Positions 1-8,827 are shown, counted from the first letter of the stretch. The stretch is 38,254 nucleotides of DNA from an uncultured Porphyromonadaceae bacterium (GCA_949285425.1 CASEAJ010000029.1:1-38254); one strand, 5' to 3'. Translations and numbers: made by a program. Notes: a model not told the origin generated them from the letters alone.

Positions 1-15
1 TATAAGCTACAACAT

Positions 16-77
16 AAAAATCTCCTGCTTTTGGTCCTATAATTGCAATAAACAAGGGCTAAAGCAGGAGATTTTTT
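16..77. terminator. Long perfect hairpin, probable bidirectional terminator
   Basis: A 16-bp perfect inverted repeat (16-31 with 61-76; arm core ATCTCCTGCTTT) encloses a 29-nt loop and is followed by T residues on plus and preceded by A residues. It probably ends a plus-strand gene lying before the window and may also stop the SIMPL gene arriving on minus. The loop is long for an intrinsic terminator, so a structured RNA 3' end is an alternative. Confidence 0.6.
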
Positions 78-160
78 ACTTCTAAGTTTTAATCTATAAG
101 ATTTTTACTTTTGCAATTCTATTTTGAGACAGCCTCTTTTTTCTTTGATCAAATAGCAAC

Positions 161-871
161 TCAATCTTTCAGATAATAATTGATAGTAGTTACTACCCGC
201 AAGGTTTTGATATGCGGAGAGTTTTCATCTCGGTTTGATATGCTGATTTGTCCCTGGTTGGCTGTCTTTATTTTACCGAGACGACTTTCTGAGTCGGTAG
301 CGAATTTTTCAGCACTGACACGTGCGTTCCGCGTAGCTTCTTCAATCATGGTAGGCTTTATGTCGTTCAATCCGGTGAAATCGTATATAATGGGGTTTTC
401 ATACGGACGGTTTGCTGAAATATTGATACCTTCTTTTATAAGTTGTGATATGCGGGGAATGATATTCCGTATTTTGTCCACTTGTCGGCTTGAAACGGTA
501 ATAATGGAAGTGCCGTTATACCGGTATCTGATGTCCTGTTGTACATACCGTTCGGCCTGGAAGTCAATGATGTCGGGTTGCGACACGGTTATTTCGCTTT
601 CCTCAATGCCGTTTTCATGTAGAAATTCAAGCACTTTCTTGTTGTTTTTCTCTATTTTTTCATACAAAGCCAGCAAGTCGTTGTTTACTTCCTTATAGAC
701 AATGGGCCATGTTACCTTGTCGGCAGGTACTTCACGTTCAGCCAGTCCCTTGACCGACACCACCCGTTGCGCATCCTGCATTTTGTTCATGCCCGACTTG
801 ATTTGCATACCTCCCAGCAAGAGGCCTATTCCGATGAAAAGACCGGCTATTACAATACTTTCCTGTTTCAT
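161..871 (-). CDS. SIMPL-domain (DUF541) membrane-anchored protein
   Basis: The 236-residue product begins with a short basic end and one hydrophobic segment (about residues 5-22) that should act as an uncleaved anchor or signal. The rest matches the SIMPL/DUF541 layout: a VSVKGLAEREVPAD strand near residue 38, the ITVSQPDIIDF segment, and a C-terminal half with the NARVSAEKFA helix and a final strand ending VTTINYYLKD. Such proteins face the periplasm and oligomerise; their biochemical role is poorly defined. It is transcribed alone on minus, with a repeat array in its upstream region. Family assignment is fairly sure; function is not. Confidence 0.8.
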   Translation of the reverse strand: MKQESIVIAGLFIGIGLLLGGMQIKSGMNKMQDAQRVVSVKGLAEREVPADKVTWPIVYKEVNNDLLALYEKIEKNNKKVLEFLHENGIEESEITVSQPDIIDFQAERYVQQDIRYRYNGTSIITVSSRQVDKIRNIIPRISQLIKEGINISANRPYENPIIYDFTGLNDIKPTMIEEATRNARVSAEKFATDSESRLGKIKTANQGQISISNRDENSPHIKTLRVVTTINYYLKD

Positions 872-997
872 AATAATTGCAATTAAAAAAACTCAAATAA
901 AGAAACAATCGGCATAGAGAGAAAGTTCAGTATTATTTTCTGACAAGTGAAAATATTTGTCGGTATAAGTGTGGTTTTCTTTTTTCAACCGTCAATA

Positions 998-1093
998 TTC
1001 TACGACCCACTATAGTGGGTCGTAGAACCCAAGGTTGTGAGTTATATAACCCACAATGGTGAGTTGTATAACCCACTATAGTGGGTCGTAGAA
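998..1093. repeat. 22-bp periodic palindrome array A (4 units)
   Basis: Units start at 1006, 1028, 1050 and 1072, exactly 22 bp apart. Each has the form CYCAN(5-6)GTGRG followed by an 8-bp linker ending TAGAA or TATAA. The first and last units are identical, centred on CCCACTATAGTGGG. The linker before unit 1 is inverted relative to the one after it, so 998-1027 is a perfect 30-bp palindrome. The middle units are degenerate (core halves CCCA and GTGAG). The array lies between the 3' end of the AraC-type gene and the 5' side of the SIMPL gene. In the 387-bp gap 872-1258 the only other structure seen is the shared segment at 1215-1261. Confidence 0.9.
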
Positions 1094-1214
1094 TTTGTGC
1101 TTATAAAACAAAAAAACAAGTCCGCATGCTTTCAGTTTCGAGTAAGAAGACTGAAGATACAGACATTGTTTTAAATAAAGATGTGGTAGGAAACTCAATT
1201 TTCAATTTTGCCGT

Positions 1215-1261
1215 GTGCGGCCGAATCCGAATGTCGAAAGCGACGTGGTGATAGTCCATTA
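1215..1261 (+). repeat. Dispersed ~50-bp segment, copy 1
   Basis: This stretch, sharing CCGAATGTCGAAAGC, matches the reverse complement of 37931-37980 with a few substitutions and one- or two-base gaps. Both copies begin GTGCG and end CCATTA. It runs into the stop codon of the AraC-type gene (complement of 1259-1261). Both copies lie beyond a 22-bp palindrome array in the same relative orientation. Function is unknown. Confidence 0.55.
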
Positions 1262-2161
1262 GTCCGGTCTTTCTTTTCCGAATTTGTTTCTGTATTCTGA
1301 GGGAGTATATCCGCTATGCCGTTTGAATGCTTTGGTGAAGTAAGGAATGTCGTTGAAGTTGAGCCGGTATGCTATTTCCTTTATGGTCAGCCAGGAGTTG
1401 ACAAGCAGGTCTTTGCTTTGCTGCATTTTCAGTTCTTGTATGTAATGTGCAGGTGAAAGTCCGGTATATTCTTTGAACAGTTTTCGGAACCAGGAATAGC
1501 TCATGTTGAGTTTCCGGGCTACTTCTTCGGGTGAAATGTCACTCAACAGATTTTCGCGGATAATGATTTTCGCCTTGTTGATTTGTTCTGTCATCTGGTT
1601 GTCGAATATCCGGTTTTGCGAGTAGTACAGCACCATGCCCAGGATGAGGTTGGCTATTCCGGCCAGATATTGCTGGCAGGCGGCCTTTTCCTCGTTGGCT
1701 ATGCGGACAGCCTGTTCATATAGATGGACAATGTTGTCCTGTACGCCAATTTTGTACACAGTCTGGTGTTTCGAGAAAAAGTTGTTTTGAAACCGGTTGT
1801 CCATGTTGATACCTTCGAAGCCTATCCAATGTTCCTGCCATCCGGTTGCCGGGTCCGGATAATAGCTGTGCCATATATTGGGGCACAACAGCAGCAGGTC
1901 GCCTTCACTTATTTCTATGAAATCATTGGGAGAAGTGTGGAAATATCCTTTTCCCCGTGTGATATACAGCAACTGGTAACTGTCCAGTATTCTTCCCTGC
2001 GACGGGGTGAAATAAAAGTCTTCAGGATGTCCGGTGCGGGGCGGATAGACCTCATAGTGGGCAGGAACATTTTCAAAACCCACCGTATTGACGGTGATGC
2101 CCCAGTCTATATCCCTTTTGCTTCGAACAAGGTATTTGTAATTCGTGTGTTTTTCTTCCAT
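1259..2161 (-). CDS. AraC-family transcriptional regulator, likely rhamnose-operon activator
   Basis: The 300-residue protein has an N-terminal cupin-like ligand domain (about residues 20-150; motif SQGRILDSYQLLYITRGKG and the metal-pocket-like PNIWHSY) and a C-terminal double helix-turn-helix AraC domain (about 200-297; PEEVARKLNMSYSWFRKLFK and IAYRLNFNDIPYFTKAFKR). It is divergent from the rhamnose operon, about 160 bp from rhaB, the usual arrangement for RhaR/RhaS-type regulators, so L-rhamnose is the likely ligand (inference). The start was set at Met 2161 rather than 2209, because a TAnnTTTG box at 2186-2193 lies between them and would fall inside the longer ORF. An operator was not identified. 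Confidence 0.88.
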   Translation of the reverse strand: MEEKHTNYKYLVRSKRDIDWGITVNTVGFENVPAHYEVYPPRTGHPEDFYFTPSQGRILDSYQLLYITRGKGYFHTSPNDFIEISEGDLLLLCPNIWHSYYPDPATGWQEHWIGFEGINMDNRFQNNFFSKHQTVYKIGVQDNIVHLYEQAVRIANEEKAACQQYLAGIANLILGMVLYYSQNRIFDNQMTEQINKAKIIIRENLLSDISPEEVARKLNMSYSWFRKLFKEYTGLSPAHYIQELKMQQSKDLLVNSWLTIKEIAYRLNFNDIPYFTKAFKRHSGYTPSEYRNKFGKERPD

Positions 2162-2185
2162 GTCCACAACTTTTTCATGATGAGA

Positions 2186-2193
2186 CAAAGATA
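2186..2193 (-). promoter_or_regulatory. Bacteroidetes -7 box for the AraC-type regulator
   Basis: The minus strand reads TATCTTTG, matching TAnnTTTG, about 25 bp before the chosen start at 2161. No clear TTTG -33 element is present at the expected distance. The box decides between the two possible starts. Confidence 0.5.
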
Positions 2194-2257
2194 GCCATAT
2201 TGCCAACATCTTACATGCGTAATATCAAAAAATACTGTTTTAAAGTCAATTTTTCCA

Positions 2258-2288
2258 TTGGCAGGTTCGTGTTCTTCTCATACATTTG
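2258..2288 (+). promoter_or_regulatory. Promoter of the rhamnose operon
   Basis: TACATTTG at 2281-2288 matches the Bacteroidetes -7 consensus TAnnTTTG. A TTG at 2258-2260 lies 20 bp before it as a weak -33 element. The rhaB start is 35 bp downstream. The AT-rich 2215-2257 stretch between the two promoters is where an AraC-type operator would be expected, but no convincing direct repeat was found. Confidence 0.55.
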
Positions 2289-2322
2289 CAAATAAGTTAT
2301 ACTGATATGTTTTTCAAGTATC

Positions 2323-3804
2323 ATGAAATATTATTTTGTCGCATTTGATTTGGGTGCAACCAGCGGAAGGACTATTTTGGGTACTGTTTCCGATGGAAAA
2401 CTGTCGTTGGAAGAGATAAACCGCTTTCCGAACCGTATGTTGCGGTTGAACGGTCGTTTGCATTGGAACATTTATGCCCTTTACGAACATTTGAAGGAGG
2501 GGCTGCAAATGGTTGCACGGAAAAACGTTCCCATTACATCCATAGGCATAGACACTTGGGGGTGTGATTTTGTCTGTTTGGACAAGGATGGGGACATTAT
2601 CGGCCTGCCCGTTGCTTACAGAGACCCGTACACAAAGGGGATGAAAGAACGTTTTTTTAAGGAAATAATGCCTGCAGACGAATTGTATGCCCATACGGGG
2701 ATTCAGCATATGGATTTCAATACGGTTTTTCAGCTTTATGCCATGAAGCAGCATGATGCTTTTGCATTGGGTTCGGCACATAAGGTGTTGTTCATGCCCG
2801 ATGCGTTGTCATACATGTTGACCGGAAAGATGGTCATGGAGTATACCGTGGCATCAACTTCACAACTGCTTGACCCGTGGAAAAGACAGTTGGACATGGA
2901 ACTGTTGGACAGCATGGGTCTGGATGCTTCACTGTTTCCGGAAACAGTTGAACCAGGCACCCGTATAGGTGTATTGAGGCCTGACTTGCAGGAAGAATTG
3001 CGTGTAGCTGCAATTCCTGTAGTGGCTGTGGCCGGGCATGACACGGCTTCGGCGGTAGCTTCGGTTCCGGCAACGGACGGCTGCTTTGCTTACCTGAGTT
3101 CCGGTACATGGTCGTTAATGGGCATTGAAACCACTCATCCTGTAATCAATGAGAGAACGACAGGTTTCAATATAACCAATGAAGGAGGTGTGGATGGAAC
3201 CATTCGTTTGTTGAAAAACATTACGGGCATGTGGCTGGTGGAGCAATGTCTGCAAAGCTGGAGCAGGGAAGGGGTGAATTATACTTATCCGCAAGTGGTG
3301 GAGATGGCAGAACAGGCACGTTCGTTTGTCTGTTTCATTGATCCGGATGACCCGATGTTCACTTGTCCCCAGGATATGCCCCAAGCCATTTGCGACTATT
3401 GTAACCGGACAAGACAGGAAACGCCCCGGACACACGGTGAGTTTCTTCGTTGCATATTCGAATGTCTGGCCTTGAAATACAGGGAAGTGCTCGATATATT
3501 TGAGGAACTTTCCGAACATCCTGTCCATCGCCTGCACGTTATAGGGGGAGGTTCGCGCAATGTGCTGCTTAACCGGTTTACGGCAAACGCCATAGGCAAA
3601 CCGGTGGTGGCAGGTCCTGGCGAAGCTTCTGCCTTGGGCAATATTCTGTTACAGGCCCGGGCGGCCGGCATAGTGGACACCTTGCAGGACATTCGCAACA
3701 GGGTGGTGGACAGCGTACAGCTGGAATGTTTTGTACCTGAAGAACATGAGTACTGGCAAAGTATATATGAAAAATATCTATTCATCATAAAACATAAAGC
3801 GTAA
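2323..3804 (+). CDS. rhaB: Rhamnulokinase
   Basis: This FGGY-family sugar kinase (493 residues, normal for RhaB) phosphorylates L-rhamnulose at O-1 with ATP in the cytoplasm. It shows the N-terminal phosphate-binding strand FDLGATSGRTILG (about residue 8), the substrate segment IDTWGCDFVCLD (about 82), GHDTASAVASVP (about 238) and the C-terminal adenosine motif IGGGSRN (about 406). It opens a tight operon: rhaA starts 2 nt after its stop. Position beside an isomerase and an aldolase of the same pathway settles rhamnulose rather than fuculose or xylulose as substrate. Confidence 0.95.
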   Translation: MKYYFVAFDLGATSGRTILGTVSDGKLSLEEINRFPNRMLRLNGRLHWNIYALYEHLKEGLQMVARKNVPITSIGIDTWGCDFVCLDKDGDIIGLPVAYRDPYTKGMKERFFKEIMPADELYAHTGIQHMDFNTVFQLYAMKQHDAFALGSAHKVLFMPDALSYMLTGKMVMEYTVASTSQLLDPWKRQLDMELLDSMGLDASLFPETVEPGTRIGVLRPDLQEELRVAAIPVVAVAGHDTASAVASVPATDGCFAYLSSGTWSLMGIETTHPVINERTTGFNITNEGGVDGTIRLLKNITGMWLVEQCLQSWSREGVNYTYPQVVEMAEQARSFVCFIDPDDPMFTCPQDMPQAICDYCNRTRQETPRTHGEFLRCIFECLALKYREVLDIFEELSEHPVHRLHVIGGGSRNVLLNRFTANAIGKPVVAGPGEASALGNILLQARAAGIVDTLQDIRNRVVDSVQLECFVPEEHEYWQSIYEKYLFIIKHKA

Positions 3805-3806
3805 AC

Positions 3807-5063
3807 ATGAAAGATCAGTTGGTTCAAAAGGCATATGAGATTGCAAAGAATCGTTATGCCGCAATAGGAGTCGATACGGACCAGGTATTGGAAATGATGC
3901 AGCATTTTCATCTGTCGCTGCATTGCTGGCAAGCCGATGATGTGGCAGGTTTTGAAGTACAGTCAGGTGCATTGACAGGAGGTATTCAGACTACGGGGAA
4001 TTATCCGGGCAAGGCCCGTAACATAGATGAATTGCGCAGCGACATTTTGAAGGCGGTTTCTTACATTCCCGGAACCCATCGCTTGAATCTGCATGAGATA
4101 TACGGCGATTTTCAGGGTAAAGTGGTGGACCGGGATGAAGTGACGCCGGAGCATTTTAAAAGCTGGATGGATTGGGGCAAGGAGTTTGGAATGAAACTCG
4201 ATTTCAATTCGACGTCGTTTTCTCATCCGAAAAGCGGCGATTTGTCATTGGCCAATCCCGACAGGTACATCCGCGATTTTTGGATAGAACACACGAAACG
4301 CTGCCGTGCCATTGCCGAGGCCATGGGCTTGGCACAGGGAGATCCTTGTATCATGAATTTGTGGGTACACGACGGTAGCAAGGACCTTACGGTGAACCGG
4401 ATGAAATATCGTGAATTGCTGAAGGATTCGCTGGACCAGATTTTTGCCATTGATTATGTACACATGAAAGACTGCATCGAATCGAAAGTATTTGGCATTG
4501 GACTGGAAAGCTACACGGTAGGTTCGAACGATTTTTACATTGGTTACGGGGTTTCTCATGGCAAGATGATAACACTGGATACCGGTCATTTCCATCCTAC
4601 GGAAAGTGTGGCCGACAAGGTGTCGTCGCTTTTGTTGTTTGTTCCGGAGTTGATGTTGCACGTAAGCCGTCCGGTACGTTGGGATTCGGACCATGTGACC
4701 ATCATGGATGATGCAACGTTGGACCTGTTTCATGAAATTGTGCGTTGCGGAGCATGGGACCGTGTACATTGCGGTCTGGATTATTTCGATGCTTCCATAA
4801 ATCGTATTGGAGCCTATGTCATAGGAAGCCGTGCTGCACAGAAGTGCATGACCCGGGCTTTGCTTGAACCTCTTGCCATTTTGCGGGAATATGAGGAGAG
4901 CGGACGCGGGTTTGAACGTCTGGCCCTGCTCGAAGAATGCAAGTCGTTGCCTTGGAATGCCGTGTGGGACATGTTCTGCCTGAAGAACAATGTGCCGGTA
5001 GGAGAGTCCTTCATTGCCGAAGTGCAAAAATATGAAGCGGAAGTTACATCCAAACGTTCATAA
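3807..5063 (+). CDS. rhaA: L-rhamnose isomerase
   Basis: The 418-residue cytoplasmic TIM-barrel enzyme interconverts L-rhamnose and L-rhamnulose with divalent metal ions. Recognisable segments are the N-terminal HCWQADDVAGFE, GGIQTTGNYPGKARN, the metal-site region MKLDFNSTSFSHPKSGD, LWVHDGSKD, and LDTGHFHPTESVADK near residue 257, which supplies metal ligands. Length matches RhaA. It starts 2 nt after rhaB stops, so the two are translationally close, and 33 bp separate it from rhaT. No anomalies seen. Confidence 0.95.
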   Translation: MKDQLVQKAYEIAKNRYAAIGVDTDQVLEMMQHFHLSLHCWQADDVAGFEVQSGALTGGIQTTGNYPGKARNIDELRSDILKAVSYIPGTHRLNLHEIYGDFQGKVVDRDEVTPEHFKSWMDWGKEFGMKLDFNSTSFSHPKSGDLSLANPDRYIRDFWIEHTKRCRAIAEAMGLAQGDPCIMNLWVHDGSKDLTVNRMKYRELLKDSLDQIFAIDYVHMKDCIESKVFGIGLESYTVGSNDFYIGYGVSHGKMITLDTGHFHPTESVADKVSSLLLFVPELMLHVSRPVRWDSDHVTIMDDATLDLFHEIVRCGAWDRVHCGLDYFDASINRIGAYVIGSRAAQKCMTRALLEPLAILREYEESGRGFERLALLEECKSLPWNAVWDMFCLKNNVPVGESFIAEVQKYEAEVTSKRS

Positions 5064-5096
5064 GCGGTTTTTTACGGATGCAAATGGGATGAGAAA

Positions 5097-6107
5097 ATGG
5101 AAACAATCGTTGGTTTGTCGATTATTGCGGTCGGCGCATTCTGCCAGTCAAGCAGCTATGTTCCCATAAAGAAAATCAAAGAATGGAGTTGGGAGTCTTA
5201 TTGGATAGTGCAAGGTGTCTTTGCCTGGCTGATATTCCCTTTTTTAGGTGCTTTGCTGGCCGTTCCGGAAGGACAGCGTTTGTGGGATATTTACAGGATG
5301 TATCCGGCAGACACGTTTCTGACCATCTTTTTCGGCATGTTGTGGGGCATAGGCGGATTGACCTTCGGCCTGAGCATGCGTTATTTGGGAGTTGCCTTGG
5401 GTCAGTCGATAGCTTTGGGTACATGTGCAGGTTTGGGCACCATACTTACTCCGTTGTTTACAGGAAATGCAGGTACATTGACATGGCCTGTTATTGTAGG
5501 GGTTGTAGTGACATTGCTCGGCATTGGCATTATAGGCTGGGCAGGCAGCATGAAAGCTTCAGGTTTGAGCGATGATGAAAAAAAGAAATACGTTCAGGAT
5601 TTTAATTACCCGAAGGGAATTATCGTTGCTCTGCTGGCCGGTTTCATGAGCGCCTGTTTCAGCATTGGATTGGGGTTTGGTGAGAAATTGTGCTTTCAGG
5701 AAAGTGCGGATATTTATAAGACATTGCCGGCCACATTTATGGTCACATTGGGCGGATTTCTGACGAACATGATTTATTGCTTCGCGCAAAATGTAAGGAA
5801 CAGAACGTGGGGCGACTATAAAAAATGCTCGCTGTATATCAACAACCTGTCATTTTGTGCCTTGGCGGGCATGTTGTGGTATAGCCAGTTTTTCGGATTG
5901 AGCTTGGGAAAAGGATTTTTTGCCGGTGCACCGGTACTGCTTGTCTTTTCATGGTGCATTTTAATGGCCTTGAATGTCGTATTTTCAAACGTATGGGGCA
6001 TTGTGCTGAAAGAATGGAAAGGATGCTCTGTTCGAACCATAGGAGTGCTTGTAATCGGTTTGGCTGTATTGATACTGTCATCGTTCCTTCCTCAATTGTT
6101 AAAGTAA
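5097..6107 (+). CDS. rhaT: L-rhamnose/proton symporter
   Basis: A 336-residue inner-membrane protein with about ten hydrophobic segments, similar in length to RhaT of enteric bacteria. It begins with an amphipathic membrane segment (IVGLSIIAVGAFCQSSSYVP) followed by the basic KKIKEWSWESYW loop, as in the RhaT family. Later segments include TFGLSMRYLGVALGQSIALG and SACFSIGLGFGEK. It imports L-rhamnose with protons, upstream of the isomerase, kinase and aldolase encoded beside it. It lies 33 bp after rhaA and 33 bp before rhaD, so co-transcription is likely. Confidence 0.93.
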   Translation: METIVGLSIIAVGAFCQSSSYVPIKKIKEWSWESYWIVQGVFAWLIFPFLGALLAVPEGQRLWDIYRMYPADTFLTIFFGMLWGIGGLTFGLSMRYLGVALGQSIALGTCAGLGTILTPLFTGNAGTLTWPVIVGVVVTLLGIGIIGWAGSMKASGLSDDEKKKYVQDFNYPKGIIVALLAGFMSACFSIGLGFGEKLCFQESADIYKTLPATFMVTLGGFLTNMIYCFAQNVRNRTWGDYKKCSLYINNLSFCALAGMLWYSQFFGLSLGKGFFAGAPVLLVFSWCILMALNVVFSNVWGIVLKEWKGCSVRTIGVLVIGLAVLILSSFLPQLLK

Positions 6108-6140
6108 GAAAGTTGATAAAACAATAAAACGAATAATGTT

Positions 6141-6950
6141 ATGAAATCGATTCTAGATGGACGTCCTGCCTTGGCGCGGGAGATAAATAAAATGGCTGAA
6201 GTAGCCGGTTATTTGTGGCAGAAAGGCTGGGCTGAACGGAATGGCGGGAACATTACGGTTAATGTCACTGAATTTATGGATGAAGCTGTATTCGATATGC
6301 CGGCAATGGGTGAACCTAAACCGATAGGATGTGTATTGCCGCACTTGAAAGGAAGTTATTTCTTTTGTAAAGGTACACAGAAAAGAATGCGCGATTTGGC
6401 CCGTTGGCCGATGGAAAACGGTTCGGTTATCCGTATTTGTGATGATGGTGCAAGCTATGTCATTATAGCCGATGAACCCGTTACACCCACTTCGGAAGTG
6501 ACTTCACATCTTATGGTACACGATGCCCTTGTTGCCGGAGGAAACAGGAAAAACGCGACGGTACATACACATCCTACCGAATTGGTGTCCATGAGTCATA
6601 CGCCGGCTTTTTTGGGGAAAGATGTGCTCACGAACCTGCTATGGAGTATGATACCGGAAACGAAAGCTTTTTGTCCCCGCGGACTTGGCATTGTGCCATA
6701 CAAAATGCCGGGTTCATTGGAACTGGCCGAATCTACCTTGGCTGAATTATCCGATTACGATGTGGTGTTGTGGGAGAAGCACGGTGTGTTTGCTGTAGGA
6801 ACGGATGTAATGGATGCCTTCGACCAGATAGACGTGCTCACGAAGGCGGCCCAGATTTACATGAATGCACGTTGCATGGGTTTTGTACCCGATGGAATGA
6901 CCCAGGAACAAATGCAGGAAATGACACGGGCATTCAATTTGCCCAAATAG
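6141..6950 (+). CDS. rhaD: Rhamnulose-1-phosphate aldolase
   Basis: A class II zinc aldolase (269 residues) that splits L-rhamnulose 1-phosphate into dihydroxyacetone phosphate and L-lactaldehyde. The zinc ligands are visible as His142 and His144 in HTHPTELVS and His214 in WEKHGVF. The catalytic Glu119 sits in TSEVTSH, and the phosphate-binding NGGNI stretch is near residue 34. These positions follow the E. coli enzyme within two residues. It closes the catabolic part of the operon; no lactaldehyde reductase or rhamnose mutarotase gene is present in the window. Confidence 0.95.
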   Translation: MKSILDGRPALAREINKMAEVAGYLWQKGWAERNGGNITVNVTEFMDEAVFDMPAMGEPKPIGCVLPHLKGSYFFCKGTQKRMRDLARWPMENGSVIRICDDGASYVIIADEPVTPTSEVTSHLMVHDALVAGGNRKNATVHTHPTELVSMSHTPAFLGKDVLTNLLWSMIPETKAFCPRGLGIVPYKMPGSLELAESTLAELSDYDVVLWEKHGVFAVGTDVMDAFDQIDVLTKAAQIYMNARCMGFVPDGMTQEQMQEMTRAFNLPK

Positions 6951-6991
6951 TCGTAAAATACTCTGAATTAAAAACTAAAATATCAAAAATT

Positions 6992-8737
6992 ATGAATGCA
7001 CAAATGAAATCTGTAAAGTATGTATGGTTCGTTATCGGACTGTTATGCGTATTGCCGGGTAACGCGGGGAAGCGTCAGTCCATTTGGCCTGCAGGCAAGA
7101 TGCCCGATGCACAACCGCACCAGATTGCAGCCATGCTGGATGAAGCGAGTGAAGCCGGTTTTAATGCCGACAAGCATCGTATGGCTTACCTTGAATGGTA
7201 TGAAAAACCAGATGCTGCCATAGCGAACCATGCATGTATCGTGCTTATATCCGGTGGGGGATATAACAGTTGCTGTGACATGTCGCTTATCCGGCAATGG
7301 CAGGAAACTTTCTCAAAATTGGGGTTCCAGTGTGTCAATTTTGTTTACCGGACGCCTCGTCCTGTAGGACTTCCTGTCTATCAGACAGCCTGGGAAGACG
7401 GACAACGTGCAATACGTGTAGTTCGGAGTGAAGCCAGGAAACGGGGATTTGACCCGGAGAAAATAGGGGTTATCTCCATGTCGGCAGGTTCACATTTGGC
7501 CTTGTTGCTGTCAACCAGTTCGAGGACTCAAGCCTATGAACCGGTAGACAAACTGGATTCTGTACCCTGTCACATCAATTATGCGATAGTGAATGCGCCG
7601 GCTTATGTTACGACGGATGGTGAAACAGGAACACCGGCATGGTTGCAAGGATATGGCACGGATGTCAAGCTTTCTGACTGTTTCCGTTTTGATGACAAGA
7701 CATGTCCGATGAGTCTTCATCATGGAGGGATGGATGAATATTCTCCCAATGGAAGTACGCTGATTTATCGCCAACTGCGTAAAATGAATATTCCTTCAGA
7801 ACTGCATCTATATCCAAATGTAGGGCACGGTGCTTATGGGTTGGACCGTGGAGTAGAATTTTTGCGTCAGATAGGTATCATGGGGCAACTTGATGCTGAA
7901 GAGGATATAGAGAAACGTTATGCAAGTGATGCGGACCGGAAGGAAGTGCTGAAACAAAGCGTGTGGCCGGAAGGCAGCATGCCCAACGCACAGGCTCATC
8001 AGTTGACACCGTATATCGAGTGGCATTTCCCAAAAGAGCTAAAGACAAAAGCAATACAAATTATCTACAGTGGCGGGGCGTATGAAGGAAACGGTACGGA
8101 TGGATTTGAGGTGGCTCCGGCACGCAGATATTTGAACGAATTAGGGATGACCGTAGTGACACTCCGTTACCGCACTCCCCGTCCGAAAGGGCTGTCCAAG
8201 CATACAACCGCATGGGAGGACTTGCAGCGCACCATACGTATAGTGCGTTCACAGGCAGAGGATTATGGACTTGATCCTGAACAAATCGGCATTATGGGAA
8301 GTTCTGCGGGCGGACACCTTACACTGATGGAGGTAACTTCTTCCTTGCACAGCTCGTATCTTCCTATAGATGAAATTGACAAATTGCCTTGTAATGTGCA
8401 ATGGGGCATTGGCATATATCCTGCTTATGTGCTCACCGATGGTATGAACGGGCACAATAAGAACAAAGGAAATACGGATGATGATGTGCTGGCTCCGGAA
8501 TTCAGTTTTGACCTCAACACGGCTCCGATGCTCTTCATTCACGGCGATGCCGACGGGTACTCGGCCATGGGGTCGGTGAAAGTGTGGGAGAAGATGCGCA
8601 GCATGGGCATCCAGTCGGAACTTCATACTTTGGCTTTGCGGGAACACTGTTTTCAGCGTCAGGCCAGTCCGGGTACAGGAAGCTATACTTGGCTGGACCG
8701 CATTGCGGACTTTCTGAGAGCACAAAAAAGATTATAG
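6992..8737 (+). CDS. Secreted tandem-duplicated alpha/beta-hydrolase (esterase-like)
   Basis: The 581-residue protein starts at Met 6992, where a signal peptide begins (about residues 1-26); the longer ORF from 6770 only overlaps rhaD. Two homologous alpha/beta-hydrolase domains follow. Domain 1 begins IWPAGKMPDAQPHQ, with nucleophile Ser164 in SMSAG, acid in HGGMDE and histidine in NVGHGAY. Domain 2 begins VWPEGSMPNAQAHQ, with Ser438 in GSSAG, HGDADGY and LREHCF. Both triads look intact, although domain 1 has Ser in place of the first Gly of the elbow. It resembles periplasmic carbohydrate esterases of the bifunctional acetyl/feruloyl type. It is 41 bp after rhaD, so it may de-esterify rhamnose-containing glycans (inference). 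Confidence 0.85.
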   Translation: MNAQMKSVKYVWFVIGLLCVLPGNAGKRQSIWPAGKMPDAQPHQIAAMLDEASEAGFNADKHRMAYLEWYEKPDAAIANHACIVLISGGGYNSCCDMSLIRQWQETFSKLGFQCVNFVYRTPRPVGLPVYQTAWEDGQRAIRVVRSEARKRGFDPEKIGVISMSAGSHLALLLSTSSRTQAYEPVDKLDSVPCHINYAIVNAPAYVTTDGETGTPAWLQGYGTDVKLSDCFRFDDKTCPMSLHHGGMDEYSPNGSTLIYRQLRKMNIPSELHLYPNVGHGAYGLDRGVEFLRQIGIMGQLDAEEDIEKRYASDADRKEVLKQSVWPEGSMPNAQAHQLTPYIEWHFPKELKTKAIQIIYSGGAYEGNGTDGFEVAPARRYLNELGMTVVTLRYRTPRPKGLSKHTTAWEDLQRTIRIVRSQAEDYGLDPEQIGIMGSSAGGHLTLMEVTSSLHSSYLPIDEIDKLPCNVQWGIGIYPAYVLTDGMNGHNKNKGNTDDDVLAPEFSFDLNTAPMLFIHGDADGYSAMGSVKVWEKMRSMGIQSELHTLALREHCFQRQASPGTGSYTWLDRIADFLRAQKRL

Positions 8738-8775
8738 TTTCATTGCCAAAAACATAATCGGTAAACAATAAAAAG

Positions 8776-8822
8776 TCAGTCCCGAATCGGATACGAATGA
8801 ACCGTATCCGATTCGGGACTGA
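8776..8822 (-). terminator. 20-bp perfect stem hairpin with U-tract on minus
   Basis: A perfect 20-bp inverted repeat (8776-8795 with 8803-8822; arm core TCCCGAATCGGATACG) has a 7-nt loop. On minus the stem is followed by CTTTTTATTG, a U-tract. On plus no T-run follows, so it is better explained as terminator of the small minus ORF next to it than of the rhamnose operon, though it could slow both. Confidence 0.6.
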
Positions 8823-8827
8823 TGGCA

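Noticed and set aside
6770..8737. Long ORF starting inside rhaD
   Set aside because: The first 74 codons overlap rhaD in another frame. A signal peptide begins at Met 6992, after the rhaD stop, so that start was used.
8776..8822. Hairpin as terminator of the rhamnose operon
   Set aside because: No T-run follows on plus; the U-tract lies on the minus side, so the primary role was assigned to the small minus ORF.
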